A program made the position numbers and the translations under genes. Of a stretch of DNA of 64,000 nucleotides, positions 10,400 through 21,899 are shown one piece after another. The stretch is taken from the NCBI GenBank assembly GCA_009767595.1, contig VSDK01026357.1, forward strand, positions 6,285 through 70,284, given 5' to 3'. The notes beneath the pieces were generated by a model that saw only the letters and a list, made by a program, of their open reading frames with translations, did not search any database and had not been told where the DNA came from. Every line of letters starts with the position of its first letter. Position 1 is the first letter of the stretch. The stretch comes from Symbiodinium kawagutii (Eukaryota; Sar; Dinophyceae; Suessiales; Symbiodiniaceae).

Positions 10400-12334
10400 A
10401 GTGCAAACTTAGAAACAAATCGAAGCACACAGCGTTGACGTCTGGATTTTGCCACATGACTATTTACCATATATGCATACCATGCATCCATCTCTCTATT
10501 ATGAATTACCTATGCACTGCTGACCTGCGAACAAGAACCGTCTCCCTTTCACTTTATCCCTTCAATCTCCTAAGCACAGAAAATACGTTGGAACCCCAAC
10601 AGTACTTTCAGAATCCAAATGCTATTTTCAATTTGACTGCAAAGGCGGCAAGCGAGGTACAATTTGCTATTGAGGGGCAATCTGTTTTTGAATTTCGATA
10701 GGCAACTGACAACTGAGCTTCTCCCAACTCGGCTTTACAACGGCAGTGCTTGGGACCTTTGAAGGAGGGCTTCGGGTCAGAAGCATCCTTTCTTGGGGAT
10801 AATTCTTACTAACCCCAATTTGACTTTCAAAACTCATCCATCAAATTGCAGCTTCAACAAAAATACTGCTCTGCAAAAACTGCTTGATGTTTAGGAAGAG
10901 GCATCGCAAAGCCACCAAGGCATTCATGTGACCTCTTTGACAAGAAGTTGCGGGCCTGATTTGATAGATTTAGATTCTAAGTGAACAACACTTATCAAGC
11001 GGTCTCACAAATCGTTTCGGCTCCCAAACAGTTTAGGTTTTCACAAAGAAAGATCTACAGCATAGAGCTTCGTCGAGAAATGGCCAAGGACAAACACGGT
11101 CTCTCATTTTTCATATGAGGTACATTGATGTAGTCTAGCTCTTCACAAGTTTTGGAGCCGCAACGATGACACATGGTGAGAATCCAGTAGCTCGGTCTAG
11201 GGTCTGTGTCTCAAACTGATTCAAAAAGCAATGTCCGGCAAATGCAACACCAGCCAAAACATTTGTTCAAAGCTGTCACCCTCTATTCTTTGCATTGCTC
11301 TTTTTGAGGGCAAATCTAAATTCAGGATTCAGGGTGAACACACAAAAAGTCAAGGTCAGAGTATTCTTGGCTTTGATTGGGGACGGTTGAATTTCATTTG
11401 GAAAATTACAAACCATCAGCAGGGCCTCTACATTGTTGATAAGGTAATAGCATTATTCTCACATACTTGCGCGCATACATCTGTACACATGTTCGTAATT
11501 TTATGTGTATATTTTGTTTTTTGATGTTTTTTGCACATGTGCTGATATGCAAACACACACACACACACTTCACATATCCACACATCCGTGCCTTCATATC
11601 TACTGCAAAAGAACACAGTGCACTACATCGCCTCTCATTCTAGCACACCATTCCATCCATGTAAACACAGAACCGTACAAACACATGGACAAAGACACAC
11701 GGAACACGGATACACATGCACATACATACATTTGTGCGGCGCATGCAAATAAACATACCTAAACAAATATACACCCAGTACACCTGTATCTGCACACACA
11801 CAGACAAATGTATGGTATCTCTGCATCCATGATCATCTATGAACATATGTACACAAAGATTTCTTTCATAAATAGATACCTAAATTCACACATACCTTTA
11901 CAATCCTTTACATGTGCACATGCCTATACAGATACCCATAGAATACATTTGATGATACTCGTATACATATACAAATGAATAAAATAATCAACTACATTCT
12001 CCATGTACAAGTGCATGTGTAAAACACAAGGAAATATGATACATCATAATGCAATATACTTATGATACAGTATAATATCACATTCACTCAACAAGACATT
12101 TTGGACAACACCAAGGTAAGTTGGCGTTGTGATGATGTAGTATAATTATTCACAATACAATGAAATGATATAATCTAGTTGATGTTACATGATATGATAC
12201 CACCACACCTGACAATGCAAAACAATCAATTCAAATACACGATGATTCCATATTACAGTGCAACATAGTTTTTCACTGCTTTTCATGCAACATAGACAAT
12301 AGATACGTACCGACACACACACACACACACTCAC
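10400..12334. other. Largely non-coding, AC/AT-rich
   Basis: Includes a (CA)n run at 11551-11570 and many dispersed ACATA motifs to 12190. A very short exon may lie near 11580-11620 after TTCTTTTGCAG, ending at a GTGTGTG donor, but it is too short to call. Confidence 0.4.
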
Positions 12335-12440
12335 CGTGGGTTGTGAGGCAAATGTTTGTAGCTCGGCCTGTGGTGCTGTGAAGTCCTTGGCAAACGAGGC
12401 TTGCATCGATGCCACTGCTTGAGCAGCCAGCCTTATCGCA
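12335..12440 (-). CDS. Exon, Ala/Gln-rich helix, unidentified protein
   Basis: Acceptor TTTTCGTCGCAG at 12441 and a textbook donor ACG|GTGAGTGTG at 12334 bound 106 nt, phase 1+105. It contains AIRLAAQAVASMQASFAKDF. The intron begins directly with a (GT)n microsatellite (12310-12331). Probably helical or coiled-coil; family unknown. Confidence 0.65.
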
Positions 12441-12488
12441 CTGCGACGAAAATTGACATCGATCTCTTCACACATTCGATGTGAATCA

Positions 12489-12528
12489 TTGCGCTTTGAT
12501 TCCGACCATTGCGCTTTGATTCCGACAG
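12489..12528. repeat. 20-bp direct duplication
   Basis: CATTGCGCTTTGATTCCGAC occurs twice in tandem. Confidence 0.95.
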
Positions 12529-13929
12529 GTGTGTTGAATGCATTTAATTCATTTCTGTATCAATCTCTAATACACATTGCAGAAATGCACAGTAAAGCTG
12601 ACCGCTTTTTGAAAACAGAGATCACATGAGATCACCAATCAATATCAATTAATCATTTAATGATTTAATGATATTCATTAATGATCTATTTATCTTCTGC
12701 CTTTTGGTTCACTCGTGGTCGAGAGAACAAAACGCCGCTTGAGTAGTGAGGTGACAGAAAAATGCTGGGAACTAACTCCGTTGGGAGAGAACGTGGGCGT
12801 GCCTTGGATCTTGTTTAAGGATGTTTAAGGACGTTTAAGGTGAGGTTCTTCAGTAAAGGTCCTCTACTTGACGAATTCCAATCCCATTGGCAGAAATCCA
12901 GCACTGAAATCTGCTTGAGGAGTTAGCAAGGCGTTAGGCACAAATTCCAAGACCCGGCCCCCACATGTCAACAAACAAGTAACAAAGTGTTTTGATCTGA
13001 TGGGACTAGTATTGATCTGATGGGATTAGTGCCTGCACAATGAGGGCATCAAGCGGAGAACTGAAAACGCCGGCTAGCTGAATGATGTCATAATAGTATG
13101 TCATAATGAAACCATGGAGAAACAACAGCTTCAATGACGGATTTCAACACAAGTTCATGGGATTTCATGGGATAACCTTATATCAAGCACAGTTGAAGCA
13201 GAATCCATCAGCGGAAGCTGGGCTCTGAAGCTCAAAACTTTGAGCCTTTAAAACAAGGTTTGAAGTGCGAATCCTCAAAGTACAAACATTCGAAGCGACG
13301 AACAGATTTAGACCTTGAAGATTTGAGCATCAGATTTGGTGTACAGTGGATTACAGTGGGCCAATGGGCTTAAAGGCCTGGACCTAAAGCATCCTTGAAC
13401 TGCGAAATCCTTCAGGTGTCTTGCTAGCTAAATCTGTTTTGCGCTTTGGATTGTATCGACATCACAAGCACCGCAGACCTAATAAAACATAACAAGAGCA
13501 CAGGTGAAAGAACGATGGCATGAATTAGCCAAGAATAAAATAAGTTCACCGTGTTCAACCTTGCTTATCATTGCTTCACCACCATGCTCCCTCACTACTT
13601 TCGTCCGACAAAAGACGATCCAAACCTAGCATGTAAACCAGTACAGGCAAGTTGCTCGACAGAAGGGGTAACTGGATTTGCGTCAGAGCGCACACGAAGC
13701 ATCCTTGGCTTCATGTTCACACACTCTCAAGACGAGAAGCAACAAGAAACTCTGTGAATTTTCCTGCATTGAAGAAAACTCACACCAAAAACAATGAAGA
13801 ATAAACCGACTGTTGAGAATTCAGAATTTGTGAGTATTCTTGTTGTTCTGTTACTTTTGATGAATGGACTGCTACAAGCCCAAGAAGGCCAGTCATTTGA
13901 TTGACATGCTTCCAAAACCAGACTACAAT

Positions 13930-14123
13930 ATGTCAAAGATCCTGTCTTGGGCCAAGCATCCACGACAACGATCCGAGGGCTCCTGTACAAACACATGGAA
14001 CTCCTGCGTTCCACCACTCCTGCATCTGCCAGGCAAAACGGCCAGATGCTTTGACTTGCCAGCTAAGAGGTTCATGGCTTCAAAATGGAATTCAGCCGTG
14101 AAGGTGGTGTACCAATGTTGCAC
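13930..14123 (-). CDS. Candidate exon
   Basis: Minus frame with AEFHFEAMNLLAGKSKHLAV and, after an internal acceptor-like TTTTGCCTGGCAG, a second coding-like part (EFHVFVQEPSDRCRGC). Boundaries and frame beyond the internal AG are uncertain. Confidence 0.3.
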
Positions 14124-14292
14124 TTGTCAAGATTTCCATGGCGATAGATTCAAATCAATTGGCTCCCGCGAAACTTACGGCCCCAAAAATACTTGCCGCA
14201 CCATGTCCAACATTTCACTGCCAAAGCTCCTTCAACGGGGAAGCTGCTCCATCAAGCCAGTACACTGGCCTGCAGGCCAACAACCACCACAC

Positions 14293-14429
14293 CCTTGGCA
14301 TCAAACGACCTCATTCTTTGAGGATTTTGCATTAGAAGCTCAGAGCGGCACCCTCTGAGCTCGTTTAAGTGCCCTTTGTCCAGGAGATCCGCGCAACCTC
14401 CTTCTCCATGGCGATGTTCCGCCAAGAAT
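14293..14429 (-). CDS. Exon, unidentified protein
   Basis: Acceptor CTCATGTGTCCAG at 14430 and donor AAGG|GTGTGG at 14292 bound 137 nt open in one phase, with FLAEHRHGEGGCADLLDKGH. It lies next to the exon at 14734-14823 and probably shares its transcript. Confidence 0.6.
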
Positions 14430-14733
14430 CTGGACACATGAGATCAGCTTTCCGCGTTCAAAAGATTCATCAGCGGCAACAAAGAGAACCCCATTATTGA
14501 ATCATACCACTATGGACAGGTATGGCAAAGGAAAATCAGAGTTTCATGCATTTATGCACGCATCAAGCAGGAAAACCCAGATGTGGAGGTCCTGCGCTGT
14601 CTACGTTGTACAACACACCAGAAACATCCATAAACTGTGACAACTTGTCTCACCTTTCTAGGCTTCCACACATGCAAACTATGCTCCGCGTAAGCCGTGG
14701 CTGGGAACGTCCCAGTTCACAAAGCAGCAGAAC

Positions 14734-14823
14734 CTTTTGGCAGTTGACTTTGCTCACATTGACATTGCTCCATGGCCGACATAATTCATGGAACAAGCTG
14801 ACGAGATCTGACGAGGCAGATTG
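14734..14823 (-). CDS. Exon, unidentified protein
   Basis: Exactly 30 codons between acceptor TTTATTCCTAAG and donor AAAAG|GTTCTG, phase 0 to 0, containing SSDLVSLFHELCRPWSNVNV. Well-formed internal exon; family unknown. Confidence 0.6.
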
Positions 14824-14916
14824 CTTAGGAATAAAGACAAGAAAAATATAGCCGACATACTTTCTGACCAAGAAGGTACTTTCAAACCTTACTCATCCCC
14901 AGGTCTTGCTAGTCTA

Positions 14917-15056
14917 CTAGAGGGTGCCGCCAAGGCATGCCAAAGCAACATCTGCATTAAGGAGACGAACACATGGAGAAATGCCGGGTACACCAAAAGC
15001 AAGCAGGATGTTCCGCGCAGCCAGAAGTGAAACATCTGAAATCTCTGCAACAGATT
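14917..15056 (-). CDS. Candidate exon, hydrophobic segment
   Basis: Strong acceptor GTATTTTCCCTTTGCAG at 15057. The preferred frame reads SVAEISDVSLLAARNILLAF and runs to a stop at 14917. A second frame is also open and an internal donor G|GTGTAC exists, so the end is unsettled. Confidence 0.5.
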
Positions 15057-15206
15057 CTGCAAAGGGAAAATACACGGCTGGACTTTGCGGCCCCCACCAG
15101 CAAGGCTGCGTGCCCAAGGCCTGGCAAGTCGTGCCCAAGAATTCTTCAACACCTGTACATTGCATTACAGTGCCATGGGCTAAGCAAGTCTAAGTACCAA
15201 ATCTAC

Positions 15207-15390
15207 CAGTCACCACAGCATGGCGCCTCCTGGAGAAAGCCCGGAGTCCGGAACGCTGCATGGGAGGCACCTGACATGCACGGCTGTGGCATGGACTTGA
15301 CCCCACGAATTTCGCTTCGCTTCGAAGCATGGCCTTGTCGTTGTTGTATTCGGGTTGCAGCAAGGTAAATCAAAGTTGCCTCAAGGTACA
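15207..15390 (-). CDS. Candidate exon with a short IQ-like motif
   Basis: Donor GACTG|GTAGAT at 15206. The frame contains IYLAATRIQQRQGHASKR, which resembles the first half of a calmodulin-binding IQ motif (AATRIQxxxRG) but lacks its full spacing. The acceptor side is uncertain. Confidence 0.45.
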
Positions 15391-16378
15391 TGGTGGAGAT
15401 TGGTGGAGTAGAATTCATTGGAGTTCAACTGAATGAGCTTGTGAGCGTGGTCTTTCTCATTCCCATTGACTCACTGCCACAGTGCTCAACAAGTTTTCAT
15501 ATATGTCTTGCTGCCTTTCATACACCGCCACAAACAAAAAGGACAGCCACCAAACTTATGAACCCTCATTGAAGGCTTTTTACACATCAACAATGCACTC
15601 TTTTATCAATTTATCAATCTAAGCTGCTGGCAAACAAAAGCAGTCGTGCCAGCACCCGTGCCAGGATAAGTCACCTGTGTATGCAAGACATCTGTTGCTT
15701 CATTCCATTTATCATGATGCATTCCCCCGGGGAGTATCCTCACTTCAGCAACAAAAACATGATAACATGAGACAAAATTGAACTATGCCTCTCCGAAGAG
15801 GGCATTGACATCCATAGACAGTTAATTCCCGACTCTGAAGGTGACATCCACCGGAGTGCCTTCAAATGGGTGCGTCCTGGAGAAAACTGAATCGATTCGA
15901 TCTGCAGTGGATGGCCATCAAAGCAAGCGAGCTCATCCTGCTGCAAATGCAGGACTGGTCTGAGTTGTCATCTCTCAGCTTTTGATGGTATGCTGATTCA
16001 ACAAATTGTTCCTATCTTTTTCTTCATATTAGAGCTTGGTCAAGCTTTGAAGCATGCAAATTCAGCATGCATCTCCCTGCTTGATCAGAAACATACTAGT
16101 CCCACCCAAATAGAGACAGCTTCTGATCGTAAGCTGCATCAGAGATTGTAAGCGTTCTCCTTACTTCTCCCTCCGCAAATTGGTCGAATCGTTGGAGCAT
16201 CAGACCCAGAACAAAAGACCAGCCTCGACCAAGGTAGCAGCTTTGGATTCCTCAAGTCGTGACACAAGTTCTACGATGTTCTACGACTTCTGATGCACCT
16301 CAAAGCCGCGAAAAATCTCATCCTTATCGGTCCTTATCATTGAACTTATCATCCTTTCATCTCGTTGTATAATCATCC

Positions 16379-16528
16379 TTAGGAGTCCAATACACATCCA
16401 TAAACTGCATAGAGAATTGTGTCTTCACAACGCCTTGGCAGGTTTGCCGTGCTCGGAGTGTAGGTGACCACACTTTGCCTTCCGCGTCTACCATTTGACT
16501 CGTGAAGCGGAGGTAATTGCATGTGCAA
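16379..16528 (-). CDS. Candidate terminal exon
   Basis: Acceptor ATACTTTTATCAG at 16529, then an open frame with QSVVTYTPSTANLPRRCED to a stop at 16379. Hydrophilic; unidentified. Confidence 0.5.
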   Translation of the reverse strand: MHMQLPPLHESNGRRGRQSVVTYTPSTANLPRRCEDTILYAVYGCVLDS

Positions 16529-16579
16529 CTGATAAAAGTATATCAACTTACATACATGGTGTGCCAAGCATCACAACGG

Positions 16580-16830
16580 TACTGTAATGCAGTGCAGTGT
16601 AATCCGGAAATATGCAATGTGATTCAGTATGGGCAATGTAATGTATCTGCTGGCATGTGATATCATGAAATGAAATAAATCGCTACATTATGTCGCTGCA
16701 TGTGATGATCTATGATGGTAGGGAGTGGTCTGTAGTGCGATGAAATGGCGTGCATTGCGTTGAAATGGAATGCAATGGCCTGGAATGCTGTGACATCAAA
16801 TCTCATGGCATGAATGGAATCCGAATGAAT
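16580..16830. repeat. Degenerate AATGC/AATGG pentamer tract
   Basis: Loose array of ATGCAATGTG, GTGCATTGCG and GGAATGCAAT-like words, similar to the tracts near 8.9 kb and 29.7 kb. No gene seen. Confidence 0.6.
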
Positions 16831-17107
16831 GCGATATCATCCCGCAAGTTAAATGGAAACTAGAGAAATTGAAACGGCACTACGTACTCTATCATGGAGT
16901 GTTATGCCTGAATCAGATTGCAGACTAGTCGTGCGCACCGGTACTGTATGACCCCAAGGTTGACAACAAATACGTGCAGCACTTTCACGTGCAATGATCA
17001 AATGGAGGTGTTGCAAACACAATGTTTACACTAGTTTTTACCAGAATATTGGAAACTCGAATCACTTCAAGAGTATATACACATAATGAACTTTGAAAGG
17101 CGTCCAG

Positions 17108-17327
17108 TCAAGTGACACCTTTCTTGTTCCTTTCAAACATCTGTAGCTTGGCAAACGCTGGATAACGGGAACCTGCGGACGTCCGTTTCCTACTCGCAAG
17201 ACGCACTTCAGCGGCTGTATGCGATGTCAGGCTGGGGGCAATGTTGGCTGCGGGACCTGATGTGAGGGCAGCCAGGGACCCGCAACCAGGGCGTGCAGGT
17301 GAGGGTGCTGCTGGTTGCCGAAGCACG
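17108..17327 (-). CDS. Terminal exon, Ala/Pro/Ser-rich C-terminus
   Basis: Acceptor CTGCCGCTTAG at 17328; 220 nt (1 + 73 codons) end in TGA at 17108-17110. It is strongly GC3-biased against AT-rich flanks, with AANIAPSLTSHTAAEVRLAS and a basic tail FAKLQMFERNKKG. Disordered, unidentified C-terminal region; the last exon of a minus-strand gene whose upstream exons may include 17937-18014. Confidence 0.7.
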
Positions 17328-17399
17328 CTAAGCGGCAGTGTTGGAGCTGCCGAGAGGCTTTGGAAGCCTGCGCGAAATGTGTCAAACGGCAGTATTGGA

Positions 17400-17600
17400 T
17401 CTCCGGATTTGTAATGCTGGTGGTTTGGCTCTGGTGTTTAGTAATTTGTTGCTGGAGGTTTTACTCTGGTGTTTTTGCTGTCCAGGCGATTTTGCGTTGG
17501 TGATATGTGGTGCTGTTGATTCTTGGCGTGTGATTCTGGTGCTGGTGATTTGCGTTGCTGTTGATTTGTCGTGCTGGTCGCCCCCTGGCCCTGAACAAAA
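17400..17600 (-). CDS. Candidate exon, Gln/Ser-rich
   Basis: A frame after GATTTTGTTCAG reads ATSTTNQQQRKSPAPESHA and stays open to about 17440. It could also be GT-rich low-complexity sequence. Confidence 0.3.
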
Positions 17601-17936
17601 TCATCTAGGCGCGCTTGAACACAACACGAAATCCCAAAACGACAGGGACGCACAAACAAACGACTCCGAGCCATTTTCCTTTGTGGGTTACCAAATCGCA
17701 TTTTTTGCAAGGTCGAGCGCTGACACATATGCATCCCCCGTCTGCTATGCCCCCCAGCGTGCACGAACCCCCTTTTGGTGGGTCCCGAAACTTCACAAAA
17801 CAACCCCAAACCTTCTATAAGCCCGTGGTCACCCCCGAGCCCCGGTCTTGCTTCGCTCAAAAACTCCCTGCAATATTCCAGGGCTTTCCGTCATCTGCAA
17901 AGACATGTAAAGACAATCCTCCTCTTGCGGACCCAC

Positions 17937-18014
17937 CTCGTAAGCCAGGCGGGCAAACAGAAGGAGGAAGGCTGTGTCTGCCAATTCCTTGCAAAACGTG
18001 CGCAGGCTCAATTG
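17937..18014 (-). CDS. Exon, helical segment, unidentified protein
   Basis: Exactly 26 codons between acceptor TTTTGATTGCAG and donor TACGAG|GTGGGT, phase 0 to 0. It reads LRTFCKELADTAFLLLFARL, an amphipathic helix. Donor and acceptor are both near consensus. Confidence 0.7.
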
Positions 18015-18754
18015 CTGCAATCAAAATCTGTAGAGTCAAAAGCAGTAGTGCATTGTACAATCTAAAGATAAAATTAGATAAATAGAAAAATTACATGAAT
18101 AGATGATGACTGAGCAAGGTAGTCTGATGTAATCTGGCCTGCCGCACAACCTGCCACTTTGGCCGCTGAGCCGCAGCCTGGGTAATTTCAGGAGCTTGGT
18201 TTGATTTCTTGATGTTTCTGGCATCTCAAGGGGTCAACTCTGCTTACGCTTGCTTGATGGCCTTTAGAAGCACTCAGAAGCTGACAAAGCAAATTCATGC
18301 AAATTCGATCTGCCAAATCTTGAATCCTTCTTTTTCTCCGGCTGCTGAAATATGCTTAGATGCTCTGCCAAATGAGAAGTATTGAGAAGTCATCACTTCT
18401 AAAATCTTAAATGTAGAACATTTAAACACATTTCAGCCATATTCAGATCTATCCACCCAACCAATCTGATCAATCTGACACCTAATCACAACAAAATTTC
18501 TACAAAACCTGCACATCGGCCCGACACCTGGTCGCCCAGGAGGCGCATGGAGGGCTCCCTGTTCACAGAAGGCGGACGAAGGGGTCCCTGGCAGAGCTCA
18601 CACCACAAGGATTGGGAACTCACACCGTTTCAGTGTCTGCTCCAAGGCTTAACATATCATAAGATCTATGAGATTTCATGAGTCACTGGCTTCAAAACAC
18701 GAAATTGCTCGACATTGTCAGCTGCAAATTCAGAATTGCGCAAACATAGTACAC

Positions 18755-18819
18755 CAATTGCACATTCAAAGAGCTTTGGCTTATGAATGCTTGTGACAAT
18801 TGCACATTCAAAGAGCTTT
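18755..18819. repeat. 22-bp direct duplication
   Basis: AATTGCACATTCAAAGAGCTTT occurs twice, 43 bp apart. Confidence 0.9.
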
Positions 18820-18890
18820 GAACTAAGATCTGCAAGGACATACAGCAACAGCACACATATCTTACTGCAAGAAAACAGCTTTCTACACAC

Positions 18891-18952
18891 CAAAGAGCTT
18901 GCACCAGCAGCACCCAGGCATCCCAGCAAACATTTCCAGACTTGTACTGGAT
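18891..18952 (-). CDS. Short exon, helical repeat-like
   Basis: 62 nt between ACGATTTTAG and donor TTG|GTGTGT (2 + 20 codons), reading PVQVWKCLLGCLGAAGASSL, like a helix of an ARM/HEAT-type repeat. The left half of repeat copy 7 lies 20 bp upstream. Confidence 0.5.
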
Positions 18953-18972
18953 CTAAAATCGTTGGGAAATTG

Positions 18973-19035
18973 CTGCTTCTCAAACTAGGGACCCCCAAAA
19001 TGGCTGGCGGTTTATTATCATCATTACCATATATA
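18973..19035. mobile_element. Introner-like element, copy 7 (left half)
   Basis: GCTTCTCAAACTAGGGACCC followed by CAAAATGGCTGGCGGTTTAT matches orientation B. The right half is not recognisable. Confidence 0.6.
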
Positions 19036-19201
19036 TCGCTATCATTATTAACAAAGCTCCAGATAGATCTGTCTAAACAAATAAAAGGAGGTTTTTCCTA
19101 TCATTCTAAACCCAATCTAAAAAAATCTAAAAAAAACATTATCCAAATAGATCAGATCTATTAACACAGCTCCAAATAGATCTAAGACCTTTGGAAAAGA
19201 C

Positions 19202-19343
19202 TTGAAGCCTCTTGGAGCAGGTGGCCTTGACCTCCACGGAGCCAAGGCATGGCCGCAGTCGCTTCAAAGGTGCTGCTGGCCCCGTGGCTTGTGGTGCCAC
19301 GGTCGCCTCCGGCTCAGCCGACATCATTGGATGGGAATGTCGA
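19202..19343 (-). CDS. Exon, Ala/Pro-rich, unidentified protein
   Basis: 142 nt (1 + 47 codons) from acceptor CATTCCAAG at 19344 to donor CTTCAA|GTCTTT. It contains AEPEATVAPQATGPAAPLKR and a basic end. Phase agrees with the upstream exon at 19490-19600 across an intron of 146 nt that consists mostly of repeat copy 5. Confidence 0.6.
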
Positions 19344-19384
19344 CTTGGAATGCGTCATCATGATGTACATTGATACAACTTGAT

Positions 19385-19492
19385 ATGGGGGTTTCTCAAG
19401 CCATAGGGTACCCCAAAAATTTGCGGTTTATTACTATAAATGACTATAAATGGATGATTTGGGGGTACCCCTATGACTTGAGAAACCACCAT
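19385..19492. mobile_element. Introner-like palindromic element, copy 5
   Basis: ATGGGGGTTTCTCAAGCCAT at the left and ATGACTTGAGAAACCACCAT at the right. Inner orientation B (GGTTTATTACTATAAATG then GGATGATTTGGGGGTACCCC). The heptamer TTGATAT flanks both sides, a possible target duplication. On the minus strand its right end supplies the donor ATATG|GTGGTTTCTC of intron 19344-19489. Confidence 0.9.
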
Positions 19493-19600
19493 ATTGATAT
19501 GATGTGGTCTTCCGCAATCTGCACCTCCTCCCTGAACTTCTGGAAGATTGCAACCACACCAGAGAAACATCCGAGCAAGGAGCCCAAAAGAGCACCTTTC
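19490..19600 (-). CDS. Exon, membrane/helix segment, unidentified protein
   Basis: 111 nt from acceptor CGTCTTCATCAG at 19601 to donor ATATG|GTGGTT, which lies in the end of repeat copy 5. It reads GALLGSLLGCFSGVVAIF then KFREEVQIAEDHI: a short Gly-rich hydrophobic stretch followed by a charged helix. Strongly coding-like. Confidence 0.65.
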
Positions 19601-19709
19601 CTGATGAAGACGACTCACCGTTCACCATTGGCCAAGCTGGCGCACCACCCCATCCCCCCAAATTATGGTATACGGTCTAGGTTAGTTGCTTGCAATCAAT
19701 GAATGCATT

Positions 19710-19813
19710 TTGGGGTTTCTCAAGTCATAGGGGCACCCTTAAATCATCGAACAATAATCATTTGTAGTAACAAATCAACCATTTTTTGGGCCTCCCTTTT
19801 TTGAGAAGCATCC
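19710..19813. mobile_element. Introner-like palindromic element, copy 6
   Basis: TTTGGGGTTTCTCAAGTCAT at the left, AATCAACCATTTTTTGGGCC and TTGAGAAGCATCCA at the right; inner orientation A. A short coding-like stretch (AYLQHLNDSQMSQND) on the minus strand ends at its right edge (about 19815-19860). Confidence 0.8.
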
Positions 19814-20977
19814 ACATCGTTTTGAGACATTTGGGAGTCATTTAGATGCTGAAGATAGGCACCTGGATCGGTCCACTATCATGTGCAAAAACTCCGCATG
19901 TCAGGGGCATTAACAAGCGGACCCCAATGGTTGACTGAGCACGATTTGACAACCGCTGCATTACTATGTCTTGATCAAGATTGGTTGCACAGCAGCCTCA
20001 TCCAAAGCTCATACTGCTGATGAGATTCTCAGCGGCCAAAGCAATGCCAGTCCACCCCACCATCTGCAGACTGCATTTGGGCTAATTGTTCACCTACGAG
20101 GCCAAGCAGGACATCATGCTAAAACATGCGTCAAATGTTGAGTTTCACCAAAACATCAAAGATAGAGCAACGGTTCTAACTTTTTGAACAAGCCCCCAAA
20201 ACGACATATCAACAGGGCCCCCCCTATGGGAGAGAATGAGTTGACTTGCTCAACGAGCTGATTTTGCATATTACCACGGTAGTAGAGCCAAAATGGCACT
20301 GCAACAGATCACAACCCGGTTGCTCCCGATTTCAAGTCTTGCTGTGCAGCTTCCTCTCAGCGTGCATAGATCGTTGCCTTATCCGTAATTATCACTCCTG
20401 GCTTTTAACGTGAACGGTTCACAACTTCTATACTGCTCTCTCTAAAACATGTTCTTGACTATTGCAAGCATCACAGGTGCAGTTGGTACATTTTTCAGGT
20501 TTTCTCCGCAGCCAAGCTCAGTGTCATCTGAGTGACTTATCAATCACTCTGCTTTCGCTTTGCTTTGGCTCAAGACCTGACGAGGAAAACATGCAGTGCA
20601 AATCAATTGAGGATGGAGACAAGGTCCGATCTACGGAGTGGGATACAGGTCTCAGAATGCTGCTGGGAGAATTCCAAATCCTATAATATCCTGTATCAGT
20701 CTTCAAGTGTGCAATTTCAGAACTTTCTGCTAGTCTTCAGCCATGACGAAAGTTGCCCAACAGCTTGGTATTGACAGCTTACTTGTGAAGGCCTTTGACA
20801 GCTGACGAAGACAAACTTCATCTGGCCTGACAAGTCCAACAAAAGCTGTCTTGGCAAAGAGAACAGGCATGGCACAGCTGAAGGATCTGATTACTTGTAT
20901 GTCTGTTGATTCATTGAAATGCGAAGAATACCAGAGACGAATAATGCCGGCACACAGTGGTACAATCGTATGTGTAC

Positions 20978-21054
20978 CTTTGGAATCAATCTGCCTGATA
21001 CTTTGGGCACAGAGCTGATCGAAGACGCTTTGCGCTTTAGCGGCATCTTTGGCC
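20978..21054 (-). CDS. Candidate exon, unidentified helical protein
   Basis: Acceptor GATCTGTTTCAG|G at 21055 and donor CCAAAG|GTACAC at 20977 bound 77 nt reading AKDAAKAQSVFDQLCAQSIR. Good splice context; family unknown. Confidence 0.5.
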
Positions 21055-21100
21055 CTGAAACAGATCGATTCAGAAGTCGATTCTTCCATTTCTGACATCT

Positions 21101-21201
21101 ATAGACTCTGCAGAGACTCTGCATAGACTCTGTGAAGACTCTCTATAGACTCTGGATAGACTCTGTATAGACTCTGTGTAGACTCTGGATAGACTCTGGA
21201 G
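21101..21201. repeat. Tandem repeat, 11-bp unit ATAGACTCTGT/G
   Basis: About nine imperfect copies. It lies in the intron between the exons at 20978-21054 and 21266-21364. Confidence 0.9.
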
Positions 21202-21265
21202 AGATGGAGGTGTCAGCTTTGCGGAAAGCAAAAGAAGCGCACCAGCAATCTACAAAAGCCTTAAC

Positions 21266-21364
21266 CAAATAACTACAGTCCACGCCATGCTGTTCACATC
21301 TGGCCTCGCATGCGCGCGAATCAAGGCGGTTGCACTCGCCAAGCATGGACTTAGTCCAACGACG
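21266..21364 (-). CDS. Candidate exon, Cys-containing, unidentified
   Basis: Exactly 33 codons between acceptor CGATCCTCACAG and donor TATTTG|GTTAAG, phase 0 to 0, reading MLGECNRLDSRACEARCEQH. GC-rich against AT-rich flanks. Confidence 0.5.
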
Positions 21365-21899
21365 CTGTGAGGATCGTGCCAGCACAAGGAAACATTCACA
21401 AAAACTGCTCAAAGAAAAGAACGGTGGATATCTTGACTATGCAAAGCGAACTATGCGAACTTGAAGATCTGAATGCCACGGATTAAGGATTTGCGTTCCG
21501 CGCTTCAACCTGGACGGATAAACTGTTTTGCGGATACTGACTAGATAATGTCTCAAGAATGGGACTGACCGCAACAAAACCTATGGACCCTTTGTTTGCC
21601 CATACCAACAGTAAATGAAGCTGTGACTCAGGGGCTTCTACTTTAGGATTTGGCTAAGCAAGATAAGATCTTTCAGATCGATGGTTTGGGGCTTCAGGGT
21701 CTATGTCTTTAATCACATTATTATGGATCAATGTTCCAAACCAAATGCATCACAGTGCCGGCCTGAAACTTTTGCTAAGGCCACTGCCCCTGTTCGTTGT
21801 AGAGCTCCTCGGCTCTCCTCGTGTTGCCAGCCTGAGCTGAGCTTCACTGTGGAATTCGCTTCACGTCGGACAATGAAAATTGCCAGGTCTGTTATAGGT

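Noticed and set aside
20564..20574. Plus-strand partial spliced-leader match TTTGGCTCAAG
   Set aside because: Eleven bases without the upstream leader and no gene start nearby.
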